64,000 bases of DNA from Miltoncostaea marina (GCF_018141525.1 NZ_CP064655.1:1178001-1242000), one strand, 5' to 3'. Counted from the first letter of the stretch, positions 46,837-58,890 are shown. Notes: generated by a model not told the origin, from the sequence alone. Program-made: numbers and translations.

Positions 46837-47878
46837 CCGCCAGCGGGTCGGCGAGCGGCGACAGCCAGAAGCCGGGCCCGGGCCGCGCGTAGGCCCCGCG
46901 CAGCCCGGCGAGCAGGGCGGCGCGCACCGCCAGCAGCGCCAGGTCGAGCGGGCGCGGCCGCCCGGCGAGCGCGCGCGCCACCGGGAGGGCCATCGTGAGC
47001 GCGGTGACGGCGACGTCGGCCGCCCGCCAGGCGGGCGAGGTGACGTCGGCCAGCGCGATGGAGCGCCCCCAGCCCGTCCACGTCTCGCGCGCCGAGCGGT
47101 ACATGCGCACCGCCAGCAGGTCGCCGGCCGACACGAATGCGACCCGCCAGCCGCGCGCGGCGAGGGCGCGCCCGAGCGCGGCGTCGTCGGTCAGGTGCCC
47201 CGCCGCCGCCGCGAAGCCGCCCTCGGCCAGCAGCCGCTCGCGGCGGGCGGCCATGCACTGACCGTTGACGAGCATGCGGGCCGGCCGCGGCGGCCGCTCG
47301 GCGTCGCCGGGGCCGAAGCGGTAGACCAGCGTGGCGAGCATCGCGGCGTGGAGGGCCTGCTCGGCGGCGCCCTCGCAGACGAACGCCGCGCCGGCGGTGA
47401 CCAGGTCGGCGTCGTCGAGGGCGTCGGCGAGCGCCGCCGCCAGGCCCGGGCGCGGGAGCGTGTCGGCGTCGAGGACGACCACCACCTCGCCGCTCGCCGC
47501 CTCGAGCCCCTGCTGCAGTGCCCATGGCTTGCCCACCCAGCCGGGCGGCGGGGGCGTCCCCGCCACCACCCGGGCGCCGGCCGCCGCCGCCACCCCGGCC
47601 GTGCCGTCCGACGAGCAGTCGTCGACGACGACCACCTCGAGCAGGGCGGGGTCGGCGCGCAGCCCCGCGAGGCACGGACCGATGCGGGCGGCCTCGTCGC
47701 GGGCCGGCACCACGACGCTGATGGACGGGCGGGCCCGCCCGGCGGGCGGCGCCGCCAGCGGCGGCCGGCGACGCCGCCCGCGCGCGAGCCGCGCGAGCAC
47801 GACCGCCCCCGCGGCCGCCTGGGCGGCCGTCAGCGCGCCGGAGCGCGGCGGCGCGCCCCGGCCGCCGTGCGCGCTCAC
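46739..47878 (-). CDS. Family 2 glycosyltransferase, probable carotenoid tailoring
   Basis: A 379-residue membrane-associated GT2 enzyme from GTG 47878. The nucleotide-sugar site shows [24 protein letters not shown] and LDADTLP. The acceptor and catalytic region has [19 protein letters not shown] and TWTGWGRSI, a QxxRW-like position. C-terminal hydrophobic helices follow. CruF-linked clusters commonly carry a GT2 (CruG type) that glycosylates the new hydroxyl. The 3' end overlaps the convergent plsY-like gene by 98 bases. Confidence 0.75.
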   Translation of the reverse strand: MSAHGGRGAPPRSGALTAAQAAAGAVVLARLARGRRRRPPLAAPPAGRARPSISVVVPARDEAARIGPCLAGLRADPALLEVVVVDDCSSDGTAGVAAAAGARVVAGTPPPPGWVGKPWALQQGLEAASGEVVVVLDADTLPRPGLAAALADALDDADLVTAGAAFVCEGAAEQALHAAMLATLVYRFGPGDAERPPRPARMLVNGQCMAARRERLLAEGGFAAAAGHLTDDAALGRALAARGWRVAFVSAGDLLAVRMYRSARETWTGWGRSIALADVTSPAWRAADVAVTALTMALPVARALAGRPRPLDLALLAVRAALLAGLRGAYARPGPGFWLSPLADPLAVTRLTRSALRPDRRWRGRAFAGAAGSRRTGGR

Positions 47879-47982
47879 CCTGGAGCCGTCGTCGGCATGC
47901 GACACGGAGTGCCCGCCGCGGGAGCCGGGCAATCCCGGTCGCGCCGCGGTTTCGGGCCGGCGGCCGCGGGAACCATGCGCCC

Positions 47983-48429
47983 GTGGGCGAGACCGACGGT
48001 CGCAGCGTGGACCCGGCGCGCGGCGCGGACGCGATGGACGAGGCGACCCTCGACGCGGTCCACCGTGTCGAGGTGGCGGTGGAGTGGATCGAGCGCTCGT
48101 TCGGCGCCCTGCTCGACGCCCACCACCACGCCGGCCACGGCCAGGGGCTGCTGCTCGAGGCGGCGGAGCGCCTGCGCGAGGCCGGCCACGGCGAGCTCGC
48201 CGACCTGGTGGAGCGGGACGCCGCCCCCCGCGACGCCGCCGCGGGGCGCTGGACGTACCAGATCGTCGACGAGTTCCGCGCCCACCTGCTCGAGCCGTGC
48301 CGCCGCGTGGAGGAGCGCGTGCGCGACGAGCTCGCCGGCGGGGTGCGCCACCGGGCGGAGGCCTCGCAGAAGCGCGGCACGGCCGAGGCCTCGTCGCGGA
48401 CGGAGGTCCGCCTCCCCGCCGAGCGGTAG
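47983..48429 (+). CDS. Hypothetical helical protein
   Basis: A 148-residue soluble, strongly helical protein from GTG 47983, rich in charged residues, with the central segment GRWTYQIVDEFRAHLLEPCRR. Coding bias is clear and a strong hairpin follows the stop codon. I recognise no family. It stands between the glycosyltransferase (divergent) and ftsH, and nothing in context gives its function. Confidence 0.6.
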   Translation: MGETDGRSVDPARGADAMDEATLDAVHRVEVAVEWIERSFGALLDAHHHAGHGQGLLLEAAERLREAGHGELADLVERDAAPRDAAAGRWTYQIVDEFRAHLLEPCRRVEERVRDELAGGVRHRAEASQKRGTAEASSRTEVRLPAER

Positions 48430-48435
48430 GGGCGA

Positions 48436-48466
48436 CGCCGGGGCAGGCGCGCTCACTGCCCCGGCG
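48436..48466 (+). terminator. Terminator after the hypothetical gene
   Basis: A 10-bp perfect inverted repeat (CGCCGGGGCA / TGCCCCGGCG) with an 11-base loop starts 6 bases after the stop codon. Confidence 0.75.
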
Positions 48467-48608
48467 CAGGCGCGGCCGGGACCGCCGGGCCGCACACCCG
48501 ACAGCCGTGTCCGGTGGGCCGCGGCGAGAGATGCCCGTCCGTCGCCGTCCCCGTCCCGCGGGGCGCGGCGGTCCCGGCCGCCGCGGGCATGAATAGATGA
48601 AATACCGT

Positions 48609-48620
48609 CTGGAATTCCAG
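48609..48620. promoter_or_regulatory. AT-rich palindrome upstream of ftsH
   Basis: The perfect 12-bp palindrome CTGGAATTCCAG lies in a short AT-rich island (about 48590-48640), 138 bases before the ftsH start. The surrounding 48467-48757 region has no gene. The drop in GC and the symmetry suggest a promoter or operator. Confidence 0.4.
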
Positions 48621-48757
48621 GGTTTACGCCTGTAGCCGGTTCCGCGGGAACGTCGGGCCGTCGCGGCGGCGCGACGCCGCCCCGCTGCGGCCTCCCCGAA
48701 GGCCCGGGCGCGCCGGCCCCGGATGACCGCGCGGGGGGGCGGCGCGAGGCTGGGGCC

Positions 48758-50989
<2,232 letters not shown>

Positions 50990-51010
50990 CGGCGCGGGCG
51001 CGCCGGCCCC

Positions 51011-51033
51011 GGCGCGGGCGCGCCGCCCGCGCC
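51011..51033 (+). terminator. Hairpin after ftsH within a direct repeat
   Basis: GGCGCGGG / CCCGCGCC, 8 bp with a 7-base loop, lies 22 bases after the ftsH stop. The preceding 15-base sequence is duplicated (50991-51005 and 51011-51025). Confidence 0.5.
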
Positions 51034-51041
51034 CGGGCCGG

Positions 51042-51366
51042 TCACCTGCCGGTGCCGAGCGTCTCGAGCGGCGTCAGGGTGCCGTTGCGGCGGGGCGGGG
51101 GGTCGCACGCGGGGCCGCGCGCCACCCGCGCGCGCCCGTCGGTCGGGGTGGAGCCCGCCCGTGGCGTACGCCCGCGCGGCCGCCCGCAGCTCGGCCGCCT
51201 CGGCGCGGGTGAGCCGCGCGGGCCGCGGGCCCTCGCCGGGCCAGCCGACCCGGTCGGGCAGGCGGACCGCCGCGCGCAGGCGGGCGACCGCCGCGCGGGC
51301 GTCGCGGCCGGCCTCGATGTCCTGCACGAGCCGCTCGGCGGCGGGCACCAGCGCCCGGGCGAACAC
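51042..51366 (-). pseudogene. Small hypothetical gene, apparent frameshift
   Basis: From GTG 51366 a frame with strong coding bias reads ARALVPAAERLVQDIEAG and RLTRAEAAELRAAARAYATG. Near 51146, at a CCCC run, bias switches to another frame ending RRNGTLTPLETLGTGR and stopping at 51042. Removing one C would give a single protein of about 107 residues. No family is recognised. It lies 65 bases after the P-type ATPase gene on the same strand and could belong to that transcript. Confidence 0.4.
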
Positions 51367-51430
51367 CGCCCGCCCGGCGGGCGGGCCGAGTCGGCGAACG
51401 CCCGCCCGGCGCCGCGGGTTGTCCGCAGCG

Positions 51431-54229
51431 CTACGGGACCGCGGTCGGCGCCGCGGCGCCGGGGGCGGGCCGCGGCAGGCGCCGCCGGCGCAGGGCGTCG
51501 GCGGCGTACACCAGCGGCGGGAATGCCGCCAGCATGGCCAGCGACCCGGCGCTCGGCACCGCCGTGCCGAAGAGGGGCTGCAGCGGCGGGAGCCCGACAA
51601 GCGCGATCGCGAGGACGACCTCGAGGATGATCCCCCAGACGAGCAGGCGGTTGGAGCGCAGCGGCGGCCGCGTGCGGGCCCCGTCCTCGACCCGCGACGC
51701 CATGGCGGTCCCGATCTGGCAGGCGACGATGCCGAGGAAGGTCATCGTCGTGGCGCGCAGGTAGGCCTCGTGGAGCGGCGCGCCGTCGCCGGTCGGGTCG
51801 CCCGGGCTCCAGCCGGCGGCGAGCAGCTCGGCGACGAAGCCCGCCATGACGAGCGCCGCCGAGACGATGCCCATGCCGCCCCACGCGCGCCGCAGCAGCG
51901 CCCGGTCCACCAGGCGGGCGGTCCGCGCCCGCGGCGGCCGGTCCATGACGTCGCGCTCCGCGCGCTCGCGGCCGAGGGCCAGCGCCGGCACGGTCTCGGT
52001 GCCGAGGTCGATCGCCAGCAGCTGCATCACGGTCAGCGGCAGCGGGATCGCCCCGCCCGAGAGCGCGAAGGCCAGGAACGGCAGCACCTCGGGCGGGGCG
52101 TGGGCGAAGATGTAGAGGATGAAGCGGCGCACGTTGGCGTAGACGCGACGCCCCTCCTCGATCGCGGCGACGACCGTCGCGAAGTCGTCGTCGGTGAGGA
52201 TCATCGTGGCCGCCTCGCGGGCCACATCGGTGCCCGAGCGGCCCATGGCCACCCCGATGTCGGCGTGGCGCAGCGCCGGGGCGTCGTTGACCCCGTCGCC
52301 GGTCATGGCGACGACCGCCCCGTGGGCGCGCAGGTGCTCGGCGATGCGCAGCTTCGCCTCGGGCTCGGCCCTGGCGAAGATCAGGCCGTCGGGCTGCCGC
52401 AGCAGCGCCGAGAGCGCCGCGTCGTCCATGGCCGACAGCTCGGGCCCGGCGACGACGCGGGGCGCGTCGCGCACGATGCCCACCTCGCGCGCGATGGCCG
52501 CCGCTGTGACCCCGTTGTCGCCCGTGACGACGACGATCGCGATGCCGGCGCGGCGGCACCGCGCCACGGCGTCCGGCACCGCCGGCCGGGGCGGGTCGTG
52601 CATCGCCACGAGCCCGATCAGGCAGAGGTCGCGCTCGGCCGCGTCGGCGGCCGACGGCGCCGCCTCGCCCGCCCCGAGCGGCCGGTCCGCCACCGCGAGC
52701 ACCCGCAGCCCGCGGGCGGCGAGGCCCTCCACCTGCGCCGACACGGCCGCGCGCTCGGCGGCGCCGAGGGGCCGCTCGGCGTCCTCCGCGTCGGCGATCC
52801 GGGTCGCGCGCGCGAGCAGCGCCTCGGGCGCGCCCTTCGCGGTCACGCGCAGCCGGCCGGCGGCGTCCTCGTCGACCGTCGCCATCATCCGCCGGGCGGG
52901 GTGGAAGTGGAACAGCCGCCGCCGGCGGGCCTCCCGCGCGACCGGGTCGACGCCGGCGCCGAGGGCGGCCGCCGCCTCGAGCATCGCCACCTCGGTCGGG
53001 TCGCCGGTCGCCCCGCCGGGGCTCCCCAGGTCGGCGTTGGCGCAGGCGGCGATGGCCGCGCCGAGCCGCGAGGCGGTGAGCCCGGGGGCCGCCGGGGGTG
53101 GCCCGTCGAGCCCGGCCGGCCCGGCGAGGGTCCACGCGGCGACGGGCCGCATGCGGTTGAGGGTGAGCGTGCCGGTCTTGTCGGTGCAGATCACGGTCGC
53201 GGCGCCGAGCGTCTCGACGGCCGACAGGCGCTTGACGAGCGCGCCGCGGCGGCTCAGCGTGCGCACGCACACCGCGAGCGCGAGCGTGATGGTGGGCAGG
53301 AGCCCCTCGGGCACGTTGGCCACGAGCAGCCCGATCGCGAAGCGCAGGGCGTCGTCGGCCGGCAGCCCCGCCGCGAGCCAGCCCAGCCCGAGGAACGCCG
53401 CGCCCATCGCCACGGCCACCAGCGCGATGATCCAGGCCGCCCGCTTCACCTCGCGCTCGAGCGGGCTCATCTCGCGCCGCCCGCGCTGCGAGAGCGCCGC
53501 GATGCGGCCGAGCTCCGTGCGCATCCCCGTGGCGCGCACGACCGCCACGGCCTCGCCGGCCGTGCAGAGGGTGCCGCTGAACACGCGCTCCTGCGCCTCG
53601 AGGGGCGACGTGTGGCCGTCCTCGCGGTCGGCCGCGCGGGTGACGGGGGCGGCCTCGCCCGTGAGCGCCGACATGTCGACCTCGACCTCGCCGGACACGA
53701 GCCGGGCGTCCGCCGACACGCGCTCGCCCTCGGTGAGCAGCAGCACGTCGCCCGGCACGAGGTCGCGCGCGGCGATCGCCCGCACCCGGCCGTCGCGGCG
53801 GACCGTCGCCTGCGCCGGCAGGTAGCCGCGCAGGGCGTCCACCGCCCGCTCGGCCTGGCGCTCCTGCGCGAAGGCCACCACCGCGTTCAGCACGACGACC
53901 GCGGCGATGGCGAGGGCGAGGACCGGCGTGCCGCTGAGCGCGGCGAGCCCCGCCGCCGCCCAGAGCAGGAGCGCGAGCGGGTGGACGACCTGGTCGAGGA
54001 TCTCCCGCGGCCACGGCGCCCGCCGGCTGCGCACCAGCTCGTTGGGCCCGTGCGCGGCCAGCCGGCGGGCCGCCTCGGCCGAGCCCAGGCCGGACTCCGA
54101 CGAGCGCAGGTCGCGGAAGGCCCGCGCGACGGCGGTCAGCCCGGCGCCGGGCGCCGCCGCCCCCGCGTCCGGCTCGTCCGTCGCGCCCGCGCGCCGTCCG
54201 GGGCGGGTGGCTCGTGGTGCGGCCGTGAC
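51431..54229 (-). CDS. P-type cation ATPase with Na,K-ATPase-like (P2C) motifs
   Basis: A P2-family cation pump of about 930 residues with ten hydrophobic helices. Motifs are ALTGEAAPV, phosphorylated DKTGTLT (near 53170) and [10 protein letters not shown]. Helix 4 reads [11 protein letters not shown] (near 53310) and helix 6 reads [14 protein letters not shown] followed by [14 protein letters not shown] (near 51990), closer to Na,K-ATPase alpha than to calcium pumps. The start codon is unclear: after AGGAGG (54231-54238) the frame begins GTC at 54229, with no ATG/GTG/TTG before the transport core. The ion is unknown; Na+ or K+ is inferred. Confidence 0.82.
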   Translation of the reverse strand, partial: VTAAPRATRPGRRAGATDEPDAGAAAPGAGLTAVARAFRDLRSSESGLGSAEAARRLAAHGPNELVRSRRAPWPREILDQVVHPLALLLWAAAGLAALSGTPVLALAIAAVVVLNAVVAFAQERQAERAVDALRGYLPAQATVRRDGRVRAIAARDLVPGDVLLLTEGERVSADARLVSGEVEVDMSALTGEAAPVTRAADREDGHTSPLEAQERVFSGTLCTAGEAVAVVRATGMRTELGRIAALSQRGRREMSPLEREVKRAAWIIALVAVAMGAAFLGLGWLAAGLPADDALRFAIGLLVANVPEGLLPTITLALAVCVRTLSRRGALVKRLSAVETLGAATVICTDKTGTLTLNRMRPVAAWTLAGPAGLDGPPPAAPGLTASRLGAAIAACANADLGSPGGATGDPTEVAMLEAAAALGAGVDPVAREARRRRLFHFHPARRMMATVDEDAAGRLRVTAKGAPEALLARATRIADAEDAERPLGAAERAAVSAQVEGLAARGLRVLAVADRPLGAGEAAPSAADAAERDLCLIGLVAMHDPPRPAVPDAVARCRRAGIAIVVVTGDNGVTAAAIAREVGIVRDAPRVVAGPELSAMDDAALSALLRQPDGLIFARAEPEAKLRIAEHLRAHGAVVAMTGDGVNDAPALRHADIGVAMGRSGTDVAREAATMILTDDDFATVVAAIEEGRRVYANVRRFILYIFAHAPPEVLPFLAFALSGGAIPLPLTVMQLLAIDLGTETVPALALGRERAERDVMDRPPRARTARLVDRALLRRAWGGMGIVSAALVMAGFVAELLAAGWSPGDPTGDGAPLHEAYLRATTMTFLGIVACQIGTAMASRVEDGARTRPPLRSNRLLVWGIILEVVLAIALVGLPPLQPLFGTAVPSAGSLAMLAAFPPLVYAADALRRRRLPRPAPGAAAPTAVP

Positions 54230-54388
54230 GGTCCTCCTGCGCGTGGTGCCGGGCTCGCCCCCCAGTCTCCGGCCGCCGTGGCGGCGGCCGCATCGGGGCG
54301 CATGCGGTGCGCGGTTGCGGTCGACCCCGGAGGCGCCGGGGGCGCGGGATCGCGGCGAGCGGCGCGCGGGCGATGCCGATGCGGGCGG

Positions 54389-54826
54389 GTGCTCCTCGCC
54401 CAGGGGGTGCTCGTGGCCGGGGCGGCGATCTGCCACTTCGGCGTGCGCGGGCCGACCCGGTCGAGCCTCGCCCCGACGCAGCGGAACGCGCGCGACGTGG
54501 TGGCCGTGGAGCGGGCCCTCGGCATCGCCCTGGGAGGGCGGGCCCAGGACCTGATCACCGGCCACGGCGCGGCCGTGCGGGCGGTGAACGCGGTGTTCAT
54601 CTCCGGGCACCGGCCCGTGATCGCCCTCACGCTCGGCTGGCTCCCGGCCACCCGCAGCCGGCCCCTCCGGCCCGCCGCGGTCGTCCCGCCGGTGGCGATG
54701 CCCCTCGCGGTCGTGGCGACGGCGGACCGCCACACGCTCGACGTGCTCGCCGGCGGCGTGGTGGCGCCGGACCGCGCGCCCGCTACCCGCGGCCCTCGAG
54801 CAGGCCCGCGTCCAGGGCGACCCTGA
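54389..54826 (+). pseudogene. PAP2-superfamily (Aur1/Ipt1-like) gene lacking its core
   Basis: The frame from GTG 54389 matches the two ends of the PAP2_3 family. The N-terminal part has [30 protein letters not shown] and [15 protein letters not shown]. It jumps directly to [20 protein letters not shown], the C-terminal helix with the second phosphatase histidine. The middle helices and the MPSLH catalytic motif are missing, so the product cannot be active. A possible upstream start is ATG 54302. The tail runs 44 bases into the convergent regulator gene. Confidence 0.5.
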
Positions 54827-55424
54827 CCAGCCCCGCGCGGGTGGTCACCCGGAGCTTCGTCATCAGGTGGGCGCGGTGGCTCTCGACCGTCCGGGCGCTC
54901 ACGACGAGGGCCTCGGCGATCTCCTGGTTGGTGTGCCCGAGGGCCAGCAGGCGCAGCACCTCGCGCTCGCGGTCGGTCAGGTCGACCAGCGGCCCGTCCG
55001 CGGACGGGCCGGCCAGCGCGGCGCCGAGGGCGGGGTGCACGTAGCGCTCGCCGGCCGCCACGGCGCGGATCGCCCGCACCAGCTCCTCGTCGGCCGCCGA
55101 CTTGAGCAGGTAGCCGTCGGCGCCGGCGTCGAACGCGCGCCGGACGTCGCGCGCCTGGTCGTGCATGGAGAGGAACAGGATCCTCGTGCCGGGGGCGCGG
55201 CGCCGGATCTCCCTGGCGCCCTCCAGCCCGCCCATGCCCGGCATCTCGACGTCCATGACGACCACGTCCGGCCGCAGCCGGGGCAGCGCGCGCACCGCGT
55301 CCTCCGCCGTCGCGGCGTCGCCGACCGCCACCACGTCCGCCTCGCGCTCCAGCAGCAGGCGCAGGCCGGCCCGCAGCACGGCGTGGTCGTCGACCAGCAG
55401 GATCCGCACCGGCGGGCCGCTCAC
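54783..55424 (-). CDS. NarL/LuxR-type response regulator
   Basis: A 213-residue intact regulator from GTG 55424. The receiver shows [12 protein letters not shown], phospho-Asp in [10 protein letters not shown], Ser in FLSMHD and Lys in GYLLKSA. The LuxR helix-turn-helix starts at [17 protein letters not shown]. Its start overlaps the end of a decayed histidine kinase reading frame (GTGA), the usual kinase-regulator junction, but that kinase looks non-functional. It may therefore be an orphan driven by another kinase. Confidence 0.9.
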   Translation of the reverse strand: MSGPPVRILLVDDHAVLRAGLRLLLEREADVVAVGDAATAEDAVRALPRLRPDVVVMDVEMPGMGGLEGAREIRRRAPGTRILFLSMHDQARDVRRAFDAGADGYLLKSAADEELVRAIRAVAAGERYVHPALGAALAGPSADGPLVDLTDREREVLRLLALGHTNQEIAEALVVSARTVESHRAHLMTKLRVTTRAGLVRVALDAGLLEGRG

Positions 55425-55919
55425 CGGCGCGCGGGCCGCGCGCCGGACGTCCGCCCGCGGCTCACGTCGTCCCCCGGACGACGAGCAGGGCCCTGCCCGT
55501 CGTCCCGCACGACGGACGCAGGCGCCCCTCCGGGCCGCTCTGCAGGACCCGCGTTGCGCGCCCCGCCGTGGCGGGCGACGTCGGTCGGCGACTCCCGCGC
55601 CGCGCGCACGAGCGCCGCCCGCACGTCCTCCGGCACGACGAGGTGGAGCCCGGCGACGTCAACGTCGACCGCCGTGCCGGCCCGCCGCCGCTCGCGCGCA
55701 GCCTGCCGGGGTCGCCGCCGCGGGCCACCTCGACGCCGCCGCGGTCGCGGGGCCACGAGGCGCGGACGGCCGACCCGCCCTCGTCGCGGACGACGAGGGC
55801 CATCGCCCGCGGGCCGGCGGACTCGGCCACCGAGGCCAGCAGCTCCGCGTCGGCTGCGAGCGCGGATCACGCACCCCCGGCGAATCGCCTGCCCACAGTG
55901 TCACCCCCGCCCCGAGCAT
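55421..55919 (-). pseudogene. Remnant of a sensor histidine kinase
   Basis: Pieces of a NarL-type kinase occur in different frames. A GAF-like piece reads ESAGPRAMALVVRDEGG and RASWPRDRGGVEVA. An ATPase piece reads VAGLHLVVPEDVRAALVRAA followed by DVARHGGARN, where the usual N-box would be. Then comes VVRDDGQGP and a stop overlapping the response regulator start. The phospho-acceptor histidine box and much of both domains are missing. Its position directly before the regulator shows what it once was. Confidence 0.55.
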
Positions 55920-55935
55920 AGGACAGGGCGGCCCG

Positions 55936-58323
55936 TCAGCGCACCACCCTGCGCCGCGGCGCCCGGCCCGCCGGCTGGCGGGGCTCCGGCAGCGGCGGGG
56001 CCGGGGGGATGGGCCGGACGGCGGCCCGCTCGAGCCGGACGGGCTCGCCCCAGTGCTCGATGTCCATCGGGCCGTCGCCCGGATCGAGCCGGTAGCGCGC
56101 CTCGCCCGGCAGCACCTCGACGACGAGCCGGCGGCCGCGGAAGACGACCGGGAAGGCGAGCCGCGAGAGGGCCGCCGGCAGCCGGGGCCGGAACGCCAGC
56201 CCCGCGGGGGTGCGCCGCAGTCCGGCCAGCCCGGCGATCGCGGCCAGCAGCCCCCCGGCGAGCGAGGCCATGTGGAGGCCGGCGCCGATGTCGCCCGCCA
56301 GGTCCTCCAGGTCGCTCAGCGCGGCCTCGCGCAGGTAGTCGTAGGCGAGCTCCGTGTGGCCCACCTCGGCGGCGACGATCGCCTGCATCGAGGCCGACAG
56401 CGGGGAGTCGCGCACCGTCAGCTCCTCGTAGTACTCGAAGGCGCGGCGCGCGCCCTCCGCGCCGAAGGCGCCCGGGCAGGTGAAGACGGCCATCACGAGG
56501 TCCGCCTGCTTCACGACCTGGCGGCGGTACAGCTCGATGGAGTGCCGCCCCGCGTGCAGCGGGTACTCGTCGGGCGCGGTGCGCGCGAAGTCCCAGCGCT
56601 CGAGGTCGGTGGAGCCGGCGCTCTGCTGGTGCACGCCCCGTCGGGCGTCGTAGGGCAGGGCCATCGCCGCCGCCGCCCGCCGCCAGGCGGCCACCTCGTC
56701 CGCGTCGACGCCCAGCGCCGCCGCGATCGCGGGGTGTCGCTCGGACGCGTCGGCGGCGAACCGCATGTTGTCGCGGGCCATGAGGTTGGTGTAGGCGTTG
56801 TCGTCCTCGAGCGCGGAGTACTCGTCGGGGCCGGTCACGCGCTCGATGTGGAACCGCCCGTCCTCGCCGTGGTGGCCGTACCCGGCCCACAGGCGCGCCG
56901 TCTCGACGAGCAGCTCGACGCCCGCCTCGCGCTCGAACTCCTCGTCGAGCGTCACGTCGGCGTAGAGGGCCACCGCCCGCGCGATGTCGGCGTTCAGGTG
57001 GAGCGCGGCCGTCGCCGCCGGCCAGTAGTCGGAGCACTCCGCGCCGTCGATCGTGCGCCACGGGAAGACCGCGCCCGACAGGCCCAGCCGGCGCGCGCGC
57101 CGGCGCGCCGCGCCGAGCGTCGAGTGCCGCCAGCGCAGCGCGTCGCGCGCGACGTGCGGCTGCGAGTAGGCGAGGACGGGCAGGACGTAGGCCTCCGTGT
57201 CCCAGAACACGTGCCCGTCGTGCGCGGGGCCGGTGAGGCCCGTGGCCGCGATCGCCCGGGCGTCGGTCCCGGTCGCCGCCTGCACGAGCTGGAACTGCGC
57301 GAAGCGCAGCGCCCGCGCGAGCTCCGGGTCGCCGTCGACGTCGAGCCGCGTGCGCCGCCAGTACGCGTGCAGGTCGTCGGCCTGCATCCGGGCCAGGCCG
57401 TCGAAGCCCTCGGCCAGCGCGTTCTGCAGGCTCGCGTCGACCTGGTCGCGCAGCCACTCGACCGACTCGTCCGCCGACCAGTGGTAGGCCAGCAGCTTCA
57501 CCAGCCGCAGCGGCCTGCCGGGCGTGAGCATCGCGGAGAGCGTCACCCGGCCCAGGTCGGGCTCGCAGGTGGTGCGCGTGAGCGGCGCGGACTCCGACTC
57601 GACGACGTGGTCCATGCCGGCCGCCAGCGACAGCCCGCTGCGCGCGGTCGTGTGCGCGAGCACCACGCGCAGGTCGTCGAGGGCGCTGAGGCGCGGGACC
57701 AGCACCGGCCCCGCCGCGCCGCGGCCGGCGCCCCCCTCGTCCAGCGGGTTGGCCAGCAGGTTCGACTGCAGCGCGATCCGCGACGGGGCGCCGAGCGCCT
57801 CGACCTCGTAGCTGATCGCCGCGACGCTGTGCATGCGCAGCGACACCAGCCGGCGGGTGGTGACGCGCACCGGCCGGCCGGTGCGCGTGGTCCACACCAG
57901 CTCGCGCGTGAGCTGCCCGGTGCGCATGTCCAGCGAGCGCTCGTGCCGCTCCAGCCGGCCGCTCGAGACGTCGAGCGGCTCGTCCTCGACCAGCAGGCGG
58001 ATGAGCTTGCCGTCGGTCACGTTCACGATGAACTGGTCGGCCTCGCGGCAGCGGCGGTCCGGCGCGGCCCGCGCGGGGGGCAGCGTCTCGTGGAAGCCGT
58101 TGAGGTACGTGCCGGCGATCGCCCGCGGCTCGCCCTCGTCGAGGTTGCCGCGCAGGCCGAGGTGGCCGTTGGCGAGGGCGAAGACCGACTCGGCGAGGCC
58201 CAGGCGGCGCGGGTCGAGCGCCGGCTCGCGGACGATCCAGGGGCCGTCGGCGTCCCAGATCGGCGCCGGGCGGCCCGCGGCGGCGGGGCGGGCGCCCGCC
58301 CCGGTCTCGGTCGCGGCCCTCAT
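55936..58323 (-). CDS. Glycoside hydrolase family 65 disaccharide phosphorylase
   Basis: A 795-residue cytoplasmic GH65 enzyme (start ATG 58323; ATG 58359 is possible). The N-terminal beta-sandwich begins WIVREPALDPRRLGLAES and NGHLGLRGNLDEGE. The (alpha/alpha)6 barrel has FWDTEAYVLPVL and the general acid Glu in VTGPDEYSALEDDNAYTN. These enzymes phosphorolyse maltose, trehalose, kojibiose or related alpha-glucosides to beta-glucose-1-phosphate; the exact sugar is not readable. No beta-phosphoglucomutase is adjacent. Confidence 0.88.
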   Translation of the reverse strand: MRAATETGAGARPAAAGRPAPIWDADGPWIVREPALDPRRLGLAESVFALANGHLGLRGNLDEGEPRAIAGTYLNGFHETLPPARAAPDRRCREADQFIVNVTDGKLIRLLVEDEPLDVSSGRLERHERSLDMRTGQLTRELVWTTRTGRPVRVTTRRLVSLRMHSVAAISYEVEALGAPSRIALQSNLLANPLDEGGAGRGAAGPVLVPRLSALDDLRVVLAHTTARSGLSLAAGMDHVVESESAPLTRTTCEPDLGRVTLSAMLTPGRPLRLVKLLAYHWSADESVEWLRDQVDASLQNALAEGFDGLARMQADDLHAYWRRTRLDVDGDPELARALRFAQFQLVQAATGTDARAIAATGLTGPAHDGHVFWDTEAYVLPVLAYSQPHVARDALRWRHSTLGAARRRARRLGLSGAVFPWRTIDGAECSDYWPAATAALHLNADIARAVALYADVTLDEEFEREAGVELLVETARLWAGYGHHGEDGRFHIERVTGPDEYSALEDDNAYTNLMARDNMRFAADASERHPAIAAALGVDADEVAAWRRAAAAMALPYDARRGVHQQSAGSTDLERWDFARTAPDEYPLHAGRHSIELYRRQVVKQADLVMAVFTCPGAFGAEGARRAFEYYEELTVRDSPLSASMQAIVAAEVGHTELAYDYLREAALSDLEDLAGDIGAGLHMASLAGGLLAAIAGLAGLRRTPAGLAFRPRLPAALSRLAFPVVFRGRRLVVEVLPGEARYRLDPGDGPMDIEHWGEPVRLERAAVRPIPPAPPLPEPRQPAGRAPRRRVVR

Positions 58324-58434
58324 GGCCCGACGATGCGGCCCCGCCGGTGCGGTTGCCATCCGGGCGGGCCCGCCCGCCGCCGCGCCGGCGCCGCAGCGAC
58401 GTTGCGGGGACCCCGCGGCGCGCCCCGGTCGCCC

Positions 58435-58758
58435 TCAGGCGCCGCCCGGGTCGTCCGGCACGGCGAGCAGCTCGGGACCGAGGCGCACGTCGATGCCCTT
58501 CGCGGCCAGGCCGCCGGCGAGCTGCCCCACCGCATCCCGCGCGCCGTCGGTCACCCCGGCGACGTAGCCCTCGGCGAGGGCGGCGACCACGGCGTCGACG
58601 ACCTCGTCAGTCACGCCCGCGTCCGCCAGCAGCTCCTCCGTCCGCTCCACGAGCGGCCGCATGGTGATCGCGGCGGCCAGCCCCGGGTGGACGCACTCGT
58701 CGAAGGTCATCGCGGCGTCCGCGGGTCCGGGGTCGTCGTCGGGGTGGGGGCGGGTCAT
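58435..58758 (-). CDS. Hypothetical protein
   Basis: A 107-residue acidic protein from the ATG at 58756-58758. The core reads MTFDECVHPGLAAAITMRPL, a helical region with EELLADAGVTDEVVDAVV, and a C-terminal GIDVRLGPELLAVPDD. No signal peptide or membrane span. I recognise no family. Its promoter region is shared with the divergent GTPase operon. Confidence 0.55.
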   Translation of the reverse strand: MTRPHPDDDPGPADAAMTFDECVHPGLAAAITMRPLVERTEELLADAGVTDEVVDAVVAALAEGYVAGVTDGARDAVGQLAGGLAAKGIDVRLGPELLAVPDDPGGA

Positions 58759-58890
58759 CGAGCTGGTGGCCTCCGGTCGTCCGCGTGCCGTGCGCCTCGC
58801 GGCCCTCGATACCCACCGCGCCCCGGACGCCACGCGTCCGTGGCGATCGCATACGGCTTCGTTACACCGCCATCACATCGGGCGCGCCCG

